Shown here in pieces: positions 1-15,300 of a stretch of 64,000 bases of DNA. Under the pieces are notes generated by a model. That model was not told where the DNA came from. It saw nothing but the letters and a program-made list of their open reading frames with translations, and ran no database searches. Numbering within the stretch: position 1 is the stretch's first letter; the number at the start of each line of letters is the position of its first letter. The DNA comes from Pipra filicauda (Eukaryota; Chordata; Aves; Passeriformes; Pipridae): NCBI RefSeq assembly GCF_003945595.2, contig NW_024104095.1, positions 620,001-684,000 of the forward strand, written 5' to 3'. The position numbers and the translations under genes are program-made.

Positions 1-339
1 CACGGAGCCGTTCTGGAGATGGAAGTTTGCCACTGGATTAAGGGCATAACCACGGTGTTTCTCTCCATACAAGTACCAGGCACAGAGTCTCATCAGTGGG
101 GGATTCAGCACCTCGACTAATTTATCTGATCTCACCCACTCGTTGTTGTTTAAGAGTTTCTTCAGTGTCTCAGTGGAAGAGTCTCCCGTGATCGCAGAGA
201 TTTCTTGCCATTCGGACTCTGTAAAAAGTTCATTTCTTCCCTGTTCTTTTGTTTGGGGGGAGAGGAGGCCAACAAGCCATTTTGTGAATCCTGGGATGGG
301 TGAGAGAGTAGAAAAAACTTTTATCTGAGGAAGTTCTTT
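1..339 (-). CDS. MLYCD: MLYCD exon 5, partial (residues 308-420)
   Basis: This is the final coding exon, entered through a ctgcag acceptor at 340-345 and still open at the window edge (113 codons visible). It begins [18 protein letters not shown], where Ser320 (bases 301-303) is the counterpart of human Ser329. It continues through [15 protein letters not shown] and [20 protein letters not shown] to NFHLQNGSV; His414 (bases 19-21) matches human His423. No stop or frameshift is present in the visible part. The remaining C-terminus, 3' UTR and poly(A) site are to the left of the window. Confidence 0.97.
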
Positions 340-3300
340 CTGCAGACGAAAGGAGAGAAAAAAAAAAAATCATGAGTTTTGTCACGACTGACACGGGGAA
401 GTTTGAGTGAAAGAACAGCTTCAAGTCAAGGGAAAACCAGGGATTCTGACAAGGAACTGACTCACACAGACACAAAAAAGAGGTTAAAAATCACCCTGCC
501 AGTACCAGGTTAGTGAGTAGAAAGCACTCCAGAGCATGAAGAAAACTTTAACACTGACTGAATTACAGTCCTCACACCCAATCTATATAAAACTACTTAC
601 GCAGTACTTACCAACCCTGAGCTCTGGTATCATTTTATAGGCAGAAATAAACAAATAGAATCACAGGCCATAAAGAAGTTATTCTAAGGAATATTTTTTT
701 TAAATAAACATACAAGTTTTTAGAACCTTTTAAATGCCATTTATTTTTTATATGTAACTATTTTCTTTAAATCAAGGGCAGTTTACTACTTCAGTCTACT
801 GTAAAATGAGGGGAGGTACTATTTTTAGATTTTTATGGAAAGAAGCATTTCCTGAAATTTTGAATTAAGTTCTTTATACAAGGCAGCTACTTTTCATGAT
901 AGTCCTTAAAAATAGTAAGATAAGAGACACATACTTGCAGTAACAAAAAAAAATTCACACAGTTCTTGTTTTAACAAAGAGAAACTTCTGCTGTACCCCT
1001 CCTAATTTATGATTAAAACCTATAAACTATGTAATTAAAACCTGTAACTATGTAACATGAAGCAAAACATACATAAGGAGAGCTGTGTGTCAGTTTTGGG
1101 GCACATCAACATGAAGAATATCCTGTCACTTGGAACACTTGGAATTAACAAAAATTACATCAGCACTTGGAATTAATAAAAATTACATTAGTCAACCCTT
1201 CTAAAAGAGTGGGGGGCAAAGGTACAGAGGGAAGACAGAGCTGAACTGAAACCACCACAGTGTTGGTTTAATTACTGCTCATACAGGAGGAAGCGGTGAG
1301 AACCAAGACATTCATCAACATTACAGAGGCATCTTAATGTCAACAGAAAATTGTCTTTAAATGACTACAAATTGCACTTTTTGTGCTTTGAGGATTACTG
1401 AGGTAAGCATTAAAAAGCCATCAGGGCTCAGATGGTGCCTCCTCAGCACGTTAATGGCTCTGGCAGGGACAGGTTGTCTGAGCTGCTCCTGCACCGTGGC
1501 ATCCTCAGGTTCCCTGTGCTCACACGGCTGCCACCTGCACTCTGCTCCAGGAGGATGCAGAGCCAGGGAATTCTGCTCTAGGAGGATGCAGGAGCCAGGG
1601 AATGCTGGCCTGGCTCACCTCAGGCTGGAGACAAGCACCTTTCCTAACAACTTCCATAGCTGGTATTCACAATATCTTTTCCCTGAGCTGAAGCTCTGAC
1701 TGTTATATAGACATGTAAGCTGAAGAATCCTTCTTTTGGGAGCAGGCAGGAACAAGAAAAGCAGACCAAGTTACAAACAAACACCCCATTTTATCTCATC
1801 AAAGAATCAAATAAAGAAAAAAAAAGCAAATTATTTCCTAAAAACACTAATTTCTGTATCTTATTGAACAAATCAGGGCACTCAGGAGATCCTAACTGGA
1901 TCAATAGTCACAACTGCTACAGCTTCCAGAGTCAGGGAGTGCAATACCAGGAAAGCAGTAGAAACTAGGAAAGCAGGAACTTTTTTCAAGTTTCCACTAA
2001 AGGATATGATGATATTTTACTTTTAAGAGTAATTCTGAAGCTGATGTCCTTAATACAATCTGTGAAATACAACTATCAGGTTTCCTTGCATGTGTATTTC
2101 ATAAAATAAAAAAAAAGTTCATTTACAGACATCTCTTACACATCTTCCTACAATTTTAGGGAATACAACATTTATAAAAAAATGAGTTTATTAGGGTTGT
2201 GCTCTTACTGTAGACTATGGATACTAGAGGCACAGATACAGAAAGTATGTTTTAATTAAAAGAATGTTTCTTAGAGTAGACAGTTTAGACTCTTCATAAA
2301 AAGTTCTCCCTTTGCTTTTGAAAAAGAGCAATGACACAGTAAATTAAAAAAAATATATCTGGAGGCAGAAAAAGGGAAAAAATAAGCACAGAATAAAGTA
2401 ACTCCACAGACTTCAAACATGTTTTCCTTCTGAGCCCTGTCCTAAATACTTCCCCATGGATATAAACACTGTTTATCCACAAATCAATTCAAAGTAACTT
2501 TATAAAATTTTAATACAGAATCAAATGCACTCACTACATCTTCCTCTGGTCACCTTTCGTTCACCTCGTGTTTCTTAATCACGAAGCACACTTAATCATC
2601 ACCTCTGGAGCGCACTTTTCTTTCAAGCAGCAGGATTTTCATTAGCCCTGCAGAGGAGAGCTCTGCCCATGGACCCCCTTGTCAGATACACCTTCCTGGA
2701 CTCAACACTGCTACACAAAACCATGGATCTCCTGGAGAAGGAGGAAGAAGAAGCAAATTTTTAAAGGCCACTTCTAAACTTGAAGGTGTTTGTTCCTGGA
2801 GAAAGAGCAGAGGGTTTTCAGTTCTGTCAAGTCAGTGAGGAGCAGCATCACCTTCACTGCCCCATCAGCACCCTGAGGGCTGAGCTGTGCTGACTCTGCT
2901 GGGACTGGACACAGCTGAGCTGCTGAGACACTTTGCTGTCCCATAATGTGACCTCCTGCATGTCAGCTGGAAGAATTTCTGCCCAGAATGGAGGTCACAA
3001 CTCCCTTCTGAAGATTCAGTGACCCAGGAGCCTCCTGCCTGTCCACACAGTAATGATGGATGAGATCTCAGGGACCGCCTCAGATGTGATGGACCTGCAG
3101 AGGAACCTCAGGGCACAGAAACACAAACCCATCATCTATAATGAGAAGTGCCCTTTTCATGTCCTATCCTGATGCAACAGCCAGCTCCCCTCAAAGACAC
3201 TGGCCTTCAAAATGGGGGTTCACTCTTCTTCATTTTTTTAGTGCCTTAAAGTTCCTCTTCAATTCATAATACAAAGAGCACAAGACAAGAATAAATGGGT

Positions 3301-6300
3301 AAAAGTTTTCAAATTAATGACCTACCATGACAAATCCTTCATGTGCTGCAGGAGGGGCTACAGATTTTACTGTTGTGCAGTGGGGATGAAAAAGGGGAAA
3401 AAAAAAACACAGAGAAGAAGAAAAAATTGTTAGAGGCTACTTCCTCTAGGCAACGATTCAAGGAATACGGAATGTGTTTCTTTTTGACCCAAAGATAGGA
3501 TTACACTCCTTAAAGGTTTGCCTTTTTTTCCTAACTATATCACTTATGCTATAAAAGATAGTGCCTTTGAGAACACACTGCTTAGGTCTCTTTCATGATT
3601 TCTTCACAGATATTTAGGGTTAAAACCTGAGAGGGGAAGAAGGAAGGTAATGCTGAAATTTGAGAAGCAGAAATTCTTCTTTCAGGCCAAAGGAAAAACT
3701 GACTGGACCAACAGAAAAGGCTGCTTAGCACAAAGTCTGAATCTCTTCTACACTCTCTCTGCTAAGAAAGCAGTGCTTGAAAATACTATTTTGCCACTGA
3801 GCAGAGCTCACAAACTGAGTTTTCCACACAGGAGCTGAGCTTTGTCCATGGCTCCCATAAAGCAACAATCCCAATCTCATCTCCCAGCTTGCAAAGCCCA
3901 GAGGGCACCTGAGCACCACCCACAGTGACAAAAGTGAGAACGAATGATTTCTTCCCCTATCTGTGTGTTAATAATAACCACTGCAAAGTTCCTAATTCAA
4001 TAACTGACACTGAATCCTGCTGGTGTTGACTCCTCTTTGTTCATCATCCCTTTAAGGAGTGACATGTTCAGCAAGACAACCCAAAATATTTAACAGGAAG
4101 ACAGTAGCTCCTCCTTTATTAATAAATACAAATTGGGAAATTGTGCACATTTTTTTACTTCTTAGGACAGGCAAGACGTGGGAAAGTGACCCCATTTTGA
4201 AGCTACAGTACAAAGTACCACATATCTGATAAATGCTTGAGTTTAGGAGCTTATCTGGGGCGGACATTTCTTGTGGAAAAATAAATAAATGCAGCCGAGT
4301 GTGCACATTTATGTTGTTGCTAAATTGATGTGCTAATTTCTAAGGCTGTTGTGGAAATCCATTAATGTTTACTTTCCTGTCAGAAACCCACACACCATTA
4401 AGTAACAGCTGCTAATTTTGGTTTGGGGTAGATTTCTGTATTTGATTGTCTTTTTTTCTAGGCTTTTTTTCCATTGCAGAACAGCACAGATTTCTCCTGT
4501 TATCCATATCTCATCTGAAACTGTCTTGCACTCTGAAAGCTGTAGTCCAAGGTCACATTTTTCATCAATGAAAGCAAAGCCTGTTTTGGAAATTATGATC
4601 TCCCCAGGTCACCTAGATCAAATTAAGGTAGCAATTATCAACAGCCCAAGCAGAAAGCTGAAATCTGCCACCAATTGTTAAGCATTCTATTGAGTCACAC
4701 AGCAGCTATCAGTTTTCTCCCCCAAATGCCACAGGCTATAAAATCTTAAGCAGTTTTCTCAAAGGCTTCACCACAGTTATCTGTGCCTGTCATCTGCAGA
4801 CTGAATTGCCATGATGTACCTTCTGCAGAGCTCCAGAGTGTTCAGAGTGGCTATAAACACATTCTGAATTAAATGTCTGCCTAATGAGCAATCTAATTGT
4901 CTCCACCTTCACCAGCACCTCTCAGCCTGCTAGAACCAACCTGCCTGCTCCTCTTCCAGCACCCAGTTTGGGGTCGGTTTGTTTGTTTTCTTGTAGTCCT
5001 CTGAAATAGTTTCAAAATCCAATTCGTTTCTGGGAACGACACAAGCTTGAATTTTAGAAACACCAGAGATTATTTTTGTTGTCTGCTCCCTGCTTTATAT
5101 ACATTAATATAACCAAGGGAGCACACACAGAATGCCTACACAGCCCATTCTCAGATTTGTACAGGGAGAACTGGGACCAAAGTGGTATCAGTGGAGTAAT
5201 GAATTCATCCCAAAAAAAAGGAAACGGGATATGCTCAGATAACAACAGAAGCCTGTATATAAAACCCTTCTATATTACTTGTGAAACAAACTTTTGTAAA
5301 GAAACTACCAAAACCAGAACAATCTGCTCCTGAGAGCAGCACACTTTCTCCCAGGATGCCCTTTGTATGAGACACCAGCTACATCCCTCAGGTCCTGCTC
5401 TGATTTCCAGTATATCCCTCCCCTTCACACAAACATATATAGCAACACCTGTGGCAAATTCCAAATCATCATGTCTAGGTAGAGATTAAGGATTCAAACT
5501 GCAAACTGTGCACATTTAAAGAGAGGAAACTGAGGACCCATTTCAACTTCATCCATCCTCCATCTGCTTAAATTAATGAGAGACCCAAAAGCAGGGGCAT
5601 TTAACCTGTACACAGTGCCCCAAACTAATAGTGCTCAACACTGTGGGTTGAAATCCTTCCCAGAGCCTCCACTGCTGCAGTTTTCCCAACAATCCTAACA
5701 AAAACCCATTTGTAAGGAATACTTTCATGAGGGAACCAGCAGGTGACATTCTCTGAAGGTGAGAAGTGCTGCCCTACACCTGTTCAAGTTTAGCAGAGCA
5801 TGTGACCACCTCAGGCAAATCAGCAAGAAGATTTCTAAAAAATTAAGCTCTATTTTAATTGTCCATTAATCAGATTTTAAGGAAGAGGGTGCTAACTGAA
5901 TTTACAGCCATAATTTTGTAGTTTAGATACCTGTTAGACCAATGTTTCAGCACAGTTTTTTAACATTCTTGTCAAATGAAGGTTTCAGTGGTGGAAGCAG
6001 AGTGGCTGTTAACACACTTCTAACTTGTGCATGTCTTTTTCTGACCTAATGATACACATTCATGACTAGTCCAATCTGGAGTTTTCCTTATGAAGAATGA
6101 CAGCTGAGATCTCAGTTTTGAGGTTACAGTGGGACTTAGAAGTGTCAGAGTAGGTTACGTTGAGGCAAAGTCAGATAAAGGACTTTTACTAGAGAATAAA
6201 AGAAATTATAAGAGTATGCAAAGCCTTGGGAAAAAAATGAATCCAATAGAATTCTGCAGAGCAAACAGATGTCCACAAAAGTTAACTCAACTGGCAAGTT

Positions 6301-9300
6301 ATAAAAGTGTATTAATCATCAACAACTCAAACACGATGGGAAACAAAATCCTCAACCCCTTCAAATGGTCTCCTCTTCCCAAAGGATTTTATTACCAGTT
6401 AAATCAAAGACAGTCTCAACTTCTGTAACCCGGAACACTCAGTGATTTAGCAGCACTTTAAAAAGAGATTTGTTTATTGCAAAGCCATGAAAAGGTTACA
6501 TAGAAAATCCTCTTCCTATCAGAGACCTCACCCATCTATTTTTGCAAAGGTTGCTGGAAGCTTGCTTAATGAGATGCAATTTTTGACCCAGGACTTTTTT
6601 GCTGAGCCTGTATTGTTTCAGCTGCTGCCACCAAGTCAACTCAGCACTCCTGCCACACCATTTGTCCCTTTTAAAGCCACTGTAACGCTGCTCCAAAGAA
6701 TTATGTCCAGCCTGAAAATACAGACAACCTTGGAAAGTCCTTTGCTTCCACCTGACCAGAGAGAAAGAGAGCACATGTGTGCAATTAATCCACTGAAGTA
6801 GGACTTCCAGAGTTTTGGGAGACAGGTAAAACAGGCTGCCAAGAATATTACTCATCATATTCTCTACCTTTGGCCTTCACTTTGTAGAAATTTTACAGGG
6901 AAAGCATTTGGAAACTGTAAATACACAGGGCTTGTCTCCTCTGAGGGGAGAAATCCACTGAGATGGAAGGCACAACATTTAAAGCTAAAGCTCAGCAAGG
7001 AGGAGTTATAGATGTGCATCAAATAATTCTGTAACAACAGTACAGTGATTTAGGGTCACTGCACAGATGTAAAATATGTAATGGAAAATGGTTCTTGCAG
7101 AATTCAAGAGCAATGCTTTGGAATGAAGAGGGAGAAAGCATGGAGTGGGAAGAAGAGACAAGAAAAAAATATTAACATCATCAAAGAGTGGAAGAAAAAC
7201 TATTAGAGAATCATGTCCATCATGGACAGACACTCCTGGATTATCCTTTGTATTTTCTTTAGCCTTACAGTGGTACCCAAAAAAGGAATGGGGTAAAAGC
7301 AAGAGATAAAAGTTGTTGTACCTTTATTATATAGATACAAACTACATAGAAACAAGCTGTTCAAGTCTGGCCAGCACTTCAGAGCCAACAAAGCCCATGT
7401 TCAATTTGCCACATAATACCTTACTAACAACACATTTTTCATGACACCTTAAAGCAGTGTATGGAATAGGGAGATCTCCATCTTTGGCACTGTATGGACA
7501 GCACTCAGTTTTCAACATAAAGTTATACGACCTCGAGGCATTAATTTGTGATTACAATGTATTTAAAGGCATCTCAGCCAAAGTGGTTCCTCTTCATTGT
7601 GTGTTTGATGAAGAGAGGCTGGATTTTACACACTGAAATGCAGAAACTTTGTCCTAAGTATAAACAAGAAACACATTCTTCTGTTGGACACACCAAATTT
7701 CAGAACTTGCATTAGGTTATCTCAGCATGGTGTGTCCGTTTGCCTTTATAACTCACAACTTTGCAAGTGTTGCAAGCAATTAGTGATGGACAGATCTGAT
7801 GGTAATAGGGTTATTTTATGAGAGCGACTCAATTATGCAGAAATTATTTTCCAGATCTGAAAGCAGATAACTGCATGGATTTATTCCAATTTCCCCTCAG
7901 TCAAGATCAGACAGATGGCACGGCCTAATTATACCTGGACTACTGCACTTTCCACAATTAATCTAAAAGCCATTCCAAATGCAAGAAGCAACAGAATTCA
8001 GCCAAAATAGCCATTAAAAATAAAATAAAATAAAAAACTTCAGGGCAGCTAGCTATGATTCAGCAGTTAACTAATCAATCATTTTGTAGAAGTTTGGAGC
8101 ATCCACCTTTAAGTTGTTTTTGTAAGCAGAACCTAAGTTCTACATCACACAGTTTTCCAAATATCATTACTAATCTAGATGTGGAAGAATAAATACGAAC
8201 ACAAAAAGTGATCATTACTTTTAAGTGGTAGGTTTGTTAATAATTTAAGTAGTAAAGAGTATTAAATAAAATTATGTACTCAGTGCAGAAATATGACTGT
8301 CTCTTCCACACTATTCTATATATGAATTTTCATCCCTTTCTCAAGTTGCTTGGAAGAAGGTTCTACAAGAAGTACTAAAACTATTAACAATATTCCTAGG
8401 GCATGTAATGATATTAAATTCATAGATCTGACTTGTATAAAGCAACTGATTCTTGGACTATCAAGACATTCTCTTAACTATACTGCAAGAAATGCCTGGG
8501 CAAAAAAATCTTTATTTTCCTAAATAGAGATATTCAAGGCAAGCATGCAAACTGCATAAATAACCAGAGGCAAATCAATATAACAAACAAAAAAATGAAC
8601 AAATTAATGTACAGGAAGTATTTTTGTTACTGGAGCAGCTGTAAGATTTTGAAAAAGGCATTGTCAGGTACATTGAAGAGAGAAAATGTTGATCAGGGGC
8701 CTGGAAGGAACCTGTTTGCAGGGTCCACCCCCTAAACTGAGAGGCAACAGTGAATCCTAACATAGACAACAGTGCAAAATCCAGCTGTATCCAAGTTACC
8801 TTCAAGAGAAATGGACTCATTTGACTTTAGGTAACCTACATGTGAGGAGGCAAACACAGGAATTCACACGGGGTGTGCCAGCTGTGGAACAGAACCTACA
8901 CCTGGCAGACATTAACCAAGAGCAGAAAATGTTCTTCCAAGTCCTTGCATGTCTTCCAAGGCTGACCTGGGAAAACCCAGCAGCTCCTGGCCTTGAGCAG
9001 GGACAGGAATTGCAAACTCAGGAAGGTCAGGGCAGCACAGTGGGCAAAGAGCACCTCAAGGACCCCCCCATCAACCCACCTGCAGCTCCTTGACCACCTT
9101 CTTGATGAGGTAGGTCCCAAGTTCCACCCCCTGCAGCCCCTGCTGAGTCAAACTGATGGAGTAGAAAATGGCTGTTGAGATTTTCTCTGTATCTTCTGTT
9201 TCTAAAGGAGGCACTTCTTTCACTATGGCCTGGGAAAATTAGAATTTAAAAGAAAAGTTATTAATAGTTATCATCATCATTATGGGGAGTAAGTCTTTCT

Positions 9301-12300
9301 TTTTAACTTTTAAATGTATTAGCACTTTTCCCCACTCTTTTATTCATTACCCTCTGTGAGAAACAATAAGAATCCAATGAAAAAGAAGAAAGAAGAGCTG
9401 TTTATCCATTAGTAAATGCTGCAAATAACATGGTTTAAAATTTTCAGAATTAATTGCAACCACTTTGGAGTTTTAATCTCATTTTCTCCATTTTCTTATA
9501 TATTTCTTATTTTTTCTCATTCTTCTCCCACTTGAGCAACCCCCCTAAATGTCAACCTATGTAATACAGCTACATATACAGATTATCCCTGTAATTTTTA
9601 CAATTCTCTCATCTCTTAAAAAGATGAAGCAAATCCAAATATCACAAATATCACAAATATCACAAATTATAAGAAATTTTAAAGGAAGCACATTGCAATT
9701 TGAGCACTTTGCTGTGTACTAAATGCAGCAGTGACTGTACCTGGATGTTGTTGGAGATGTCACTGGTCAGAGCCACATGCAGGACTATCAATGGTTCCCC
9801 TGGGATTGCACAGTGGGAAAAAAAGTAACATCTTCTATAGGCCCCAACTCGACGCTTCATATCAACCCAGTTCCTGACAGGATGCACAGCTTCAGAACTC
9901 AAGGAGAAAAGAAAAGTACAATTATTATCATTTTTTTCAAAATAAGAGGTCAGCTGCCAACCCTACAAGCTCCTCATTCTTCCCCACTGATGTCAGGGAC
10001 AAAACTCTCCTATCAAAAAAGGACAATCAGGCTGTAAGTGAATAAAGTAAAATTCATCAGCAAACTGACAAAGTGGATTGTGAAGGCAGATTGCACATCT
10101 ACTCTTTAGTGTGTTTGCCAAATTCCCTTGAAGATTAATTCTTACTCATTATTTTTATTTGGAACCTTTAGCTGGTTTACAAGATCTCTTTTCTTTGCCT
10201 CCTCAACATTTAAGTCACATACTGTCACAACTCTTGAGAGATTCAGTTTTCTTCAAGCTTTTTATATAACAAAGTGGCACAACAACATAACTTGAGTCCA
10301 ATCATTTGCGACTTCATCACAGCTTTGACAGCAATTCAGAAATAAATGTTTTAGAGCACATTACATAAAACCCAAGGTTCTCTCTTCACACACAGGTCAC
10401 AGGTGATCCTGTGCACCTCACCAGGTCCAGCCAGGAAGGGGAATATCACTGGATTAGAAGTAAAAAATGCTCTTGAGTGTTGGGCTGCACGAGATTCAAA
10501 TGTGCTGCTGGTGCAGACTTGAGGAGAGATGGGGGCCCATGGAAGCAGCAGCAGCTGCAGCATCTGTGGCAGCAAAGGCAGTGCTGCAAGGATCTGGGTT
10601 TGTAGGAAAATGTGTAAAGAGTAACTGGGAAAGCTGGAAAAAAACACAGCAGCCTACAAGGGCAGCAGGTGAGCTAAAGGATCAAATTATGGGACAAATG
10701 ATCCCCTTTACTGTTATTTAATTCAGTTGTTAAATGTGTGCTCTACAGAGTGTTAAATGAAAATATTCCATTATTATACTTTGCCTGTGGTTCAGTATTG
10801 AAAAGCAGAGTTTTGAAAACAGTGGATCTGTGCAGTCCCAAGCATTTCCTCACCTCTTCATAAACGAGTCTTTCCAACCTTTAGCACTTACTCACTAATT
10901 TTCTGAAGTATTTCACAAGGGGATTGCCAAGTGACCCTTTCCAAGTTCAGGAATCCTGTGCAGAACCACTCTGACAGCATGTTCTTCAGAACTCCACTCA
11001 TTTCCTGCAAGCAGAAGAAAGCTGGAATTAAATAAACAAAGTAGAACACAGGAATGTGAGTAAAGATAACCTTGACTGATTCAAACTACAGCACAAGGAA
11101 GTTAAAAGAAACTAATGCTTCTGTTTGAGAAGATTTACCAGTTCAGCTGGACAATTTCTATAGTAAACTACACAGAAGATAAGGCAAAAAAATGCAGATG
11201 AAAAGCAGACAATAGGTAGAAGTATTTGAGCAGTCTTGACCATAAGGTCACAGTTGCTCAGATTTAAATACCATGAGAAAATATCTTTCAACAGGAGGCA
11301 GATAGAACTATAGAGTTTTTTACAGGCTTTGCAGAATTTTTCTTCTCTGGAAATATGAATAATTTTGAGCAAGAAAAATAAAAACAGCAGCATAAGACCA
11401 CAGAACTCAAAAATCAAACCAGCTTTGGAACAGTGTGAAACAGATGAAACCCACCTGAAATATCAAATACTTTCAGAAACATTCATGGTGATTTTTATAT
11501 TCCCTACTAATTTCCTGCTGCCTGTATTATTAAAGATTTCCTATCTAAAATTCTTTGAATTGAAAAAGTATTCTTGAACTCAGCACAGCATGAAAATCCC
11601 TTAAAGAGAGTCCAGAGCTTGTTTTTTTTGTCTTCCATTTGCCTTGTCCACAGGACAGCATGTGATACCAGCACCAACTTACCAACAGCCTGGGCAGAAA
11701 CATGAGCTTACCTGAAACTAACTTAATAACCATTTATTTCAAAACAAAAACTCCTCACCTTCTTCTCAGTCCTTTATTAAATAGCTATTACTGCACGTAA
11801 AAGAGATAAAAATTAGGTTCCACTGTACTTTAGCTTGCTACATTTAAGCAAAACAACACAAAAAAAATATAAATTTCATCAGATTTATATTTTTGCACTT
11901 AAAACATTTTCCCTAAGTTCAGGTGTAGCCTCAGGACTAAGAAAGCAAAAATATTTCTTGTTACAACCTAACAAAGTTGTAGAGGCACTTATCAAAAGAT
12001 ACATATCAAAGAAGGTTCCTGCTGGCCAAAGCAACTGCTACAAATATTCCAGGATTGAATAAGAGAATGGTTTTATTCCTTAATTCAACATACTAGAAAA
12101 ACTGAAATTTATAAACACAGAAGAAACAGCCATTCATCTGCACAGAACAATTCTGTCATGCATGATTATTTTTTTTTCTCCAATACCTTTTTCCTAAACA
12201 AGTATATTCTGATTGGTTTGTTTATTCTGACTTTAAGGTACCTCCCTTGTGAATCCACGTTTCTGCACAGCTCTGAAGTTTTTAGATAATAACCATAAAT

Positions 12301-15300
12301 CATTTTGGTCAGATACCCCTCGGTGTAGTCAAAGTCTCCAGGATTGCTTGTTTTGTTTTCTTTTGTACTGTAAACCAGAAAAATGAGCTGGATTTGTCAG
12401 ATCTGGGGTCAAAGGAACAGATCCTTATGGCTCTCTTGTCATCCATCCCCTTCTTGGAACACCATCTCAGCTGCAGCCCAGATGAAGGAGGGAAAAGTGC
12501 TGATGGCTGCACTCCTGCTGGGCAGGAACTGAACGCTCTGCTCTGCAGCTCTGGCAGGAATGTGGCTCAGGCAGCAAGGAGAACACCAGTTATCCTGCAT
12601 GGAAACTGGGAAAAGTGGAAAACATCAGAGTCATGTTTTACTTCTTTGGAGCACCTACAGCTCTTTCCAGTGTGCTCCATAGGGTGGGAGCTGTTTTCAG
12701 ACAGAGCTACTTGAGGTGTAAAATGCAGCTGGATAAAGCAATGCCATTGGAACCAAGGAAGGAAGTGAAGCAGATGTGCTTTAGTCACGATCTAGGGAGA
12801 AAGGAATATTGTTTGTGGGGAATTACAACCCAATTCAACAGCAGCTGTAAAGAATAATGTTTTATAAAACAACAGGGCAGCGTGGAGGCCAAGGGTTAGA
12901 ACAGCTCCAGTTGGAAGGGACCCATCACTGAGTCCAGCTCCACCTGGGCATGGAGCGACAGGAGAGAGGGGAATGGGCTTAGGCAGGTTTAGATTGGATA
13001 TTAGGGGAAATTCTTTACTCTAAGGGCAGTGAGGCCCTGGCACAGGTTGCCCAGAGCGGCTGTGGCTGCCCCATCCCTGGAAGTGTCCAAGGCCAGGCTG
13101 GATGGGGCTGGGAGCAACCTGGGCTAGTGGAAGGTGTCCCTGCCCATGGCAGGGGGTGGATGGAGATGAGCTTTCAGGTCCTTTCCAACCCAAACCATTC
13201 CCAAATTCCATGATTCTATGTTAACCAAATTTCTTGGTGCAGAAAGACATAAAAATTTATACTATCCAAAACTGTGTTTAACTCAGCCATCTAAGAAAAA
13301 AAATCTGAGTTGTGTTTAATATCACAATATACACATTTCCAAAAGGTTTTACTCCAACAGGACAGTCCCAATTTTGCATCTCTTATCTTGTAGACTTAGT
13401 GGTACATTCTCTTATTTTGTAAAGTTAGTGGTAAATAAATTCTTATTTTCATTTCAGAGGCCTTTCTAGTCATAAAAATTACATCTCCAATACTTCATTG
13501 AAAAGAAATCACATATTTGTTATTCAGCATCCCAATTTTAAATCTGAGCAACAAGACATACTCAGATTAGTATTTCAAATTACCAGTTATACTTCAATTT
13601 ATATTAGGCAAGTATAATAAACTGTGATTATTTTTCTCATTCTGTGTTCTTGCTACAAGACAGCAAATTATAGGCTTTTTAATCTTCCCAACAAGTCCCT
13701 ATTTATTGGGCAACAAATGGAAGAACTCTGATGAAAACCTTCAATTAATTTTTTTTTAGTAAGAAAAACTGCCTCTTTGATGAGGGAACTATTTCAATTT
13801 CCCTCTCAAACTACTAAATAAAAAAGCCCTCAGATGAGTCGAATTTTAACTCGTTTTTGGGTTTTAACCTGATAAGTTTCATTTGGGACCTACAGATCTA
13901 CTCTGATATGGCCAAGTGTTCTAAGGTGTCTTTGGTGGTGGGAGGGTTTAGTTGGGGTTTTTTTGTTTGTTTTGTTAGCTTTAAAATATACACAGAGAAT
14001 GTCCCTGGTGAGATTCTGAAAAATATCCCATCAGAAAACTAGGATTCAATAGTTAGACATGAATTAAAGGGGATTGTTTGCTGCTTTTTTATTGCTAATA
14101 GTAATTACTGCACTGATAATGGTAGTGCTGAAAACTCCCCTGGCTCTTGTGGTCTCTATTATTTCATGTCTTATTCATAAAAAAAAATTAAAGTCATTAT
14201 TTCCTTTTTCCCCCTTATTTCTGCTCATTTAGCCAATGAGTAAAGTATGCACAAGCATTTTCAAGTGACTTAATCACCTGCATACAGCATATATTTTACT
14301 GTAATCTCTTGAACAAACACAAAATAGAAATGTTACATCCACCCATTTCTAACAGTCCAAGTTGTTTCTGTGTTGATAGCTGCTGAGGATATAGAAAAAT
14401 ATTTCATATTTACAACACAGCAATGGGCAATCCTTGTTTTAATAGGTCTTTCAAAATGCAAAATGAAAACTAAGGACTAAGAAATATTTTAGACAGTTTG
14501 GGCAAAACCAAAATCCCAGCAGGTCATATAATGCATTCTGTAATTTTCCTCCAGCATCAGGAAGATCCATTTAATTTTATGTCCACATTTCCTCGTCAGT
14601 GCAGATACAAACATGCAAAAGTTGTAAAATTCTTGTTGCACACTAGTTTTTATGTCTGTTAGAATTTCAATCAAATCTACACTAATGAAATGGCTACACA
14701 GGACTTTAGAGGCAAATACCAAACACTTTTTTTATAGAAAAACTTTTAATAATGATGATATTTCTTTTTTTTCCAGTAGACCAACACCAGACCAAGATTA
14801 CAGACACACTCCAGCTACTGCTTAATTATGGAAGCAGGTGTATTTATAAATCAATTTGACAAAAATGCTCTCTTTTTCATTATCTTTTTGCCAGAAGCTT
14901 GAACTTTCCACTGACTTTTTCTAAATCATATGGAAAGATGAAAAATATTTTAAAAGCAATCGTTGAATGATTTGCTACCTGAAATAATAATGTTGTGAAT
15001 TTTTCACCAGAGTCATATTTCGAGTGCTGAAATATGAGTAAGCAAGGGAAATATAAAACATCTCAGGAGAAAAATGCTGGCACAGAAAAAGTAAAGCCTT
15101 GCAGGCAAGAGGGTTCTGAACAATAAAAGAACTACACTCAGGAAACAGATTTTCAGCAAATTTCGCTCCGTGCATTGCAAGGGCTGATCAGAAATTCAAC
15201 TTATTTATAAGGACAGTGGAAAATGAGCCTGTCCTGGGGTGGAAGGAAAGAACAGGACACATGAAAAGAACATAAGAGAATGAGGACAAAAATTCAAACA

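Larger units (their letters stand above)
340..9079 (-). other. MLYCD: MLYCD intron 4 (8.7 kb)
   Basis: GT-AG intron between exons 4 and 5 (donor gtgggt, acceptor ctgcag). I see no coding exon and no CR1 fragment in it. It holds three short tandem duplications near its 3' end (1,012-1,605), A/T runs, and a moderately GC-rich part around 2.6-3.2 kb. The open frames in this span are short, AT-rich and without recognisable domains. Confidence 0.9.

Noticed and set aside
780..830. Possible MIR fragment (CTACTGTAAAATGAGGGGAG)
   Set aside because: Only about 20 bases resemble the MIR CATCTGTAAAATGGGGA segment, which is too little to support a call.
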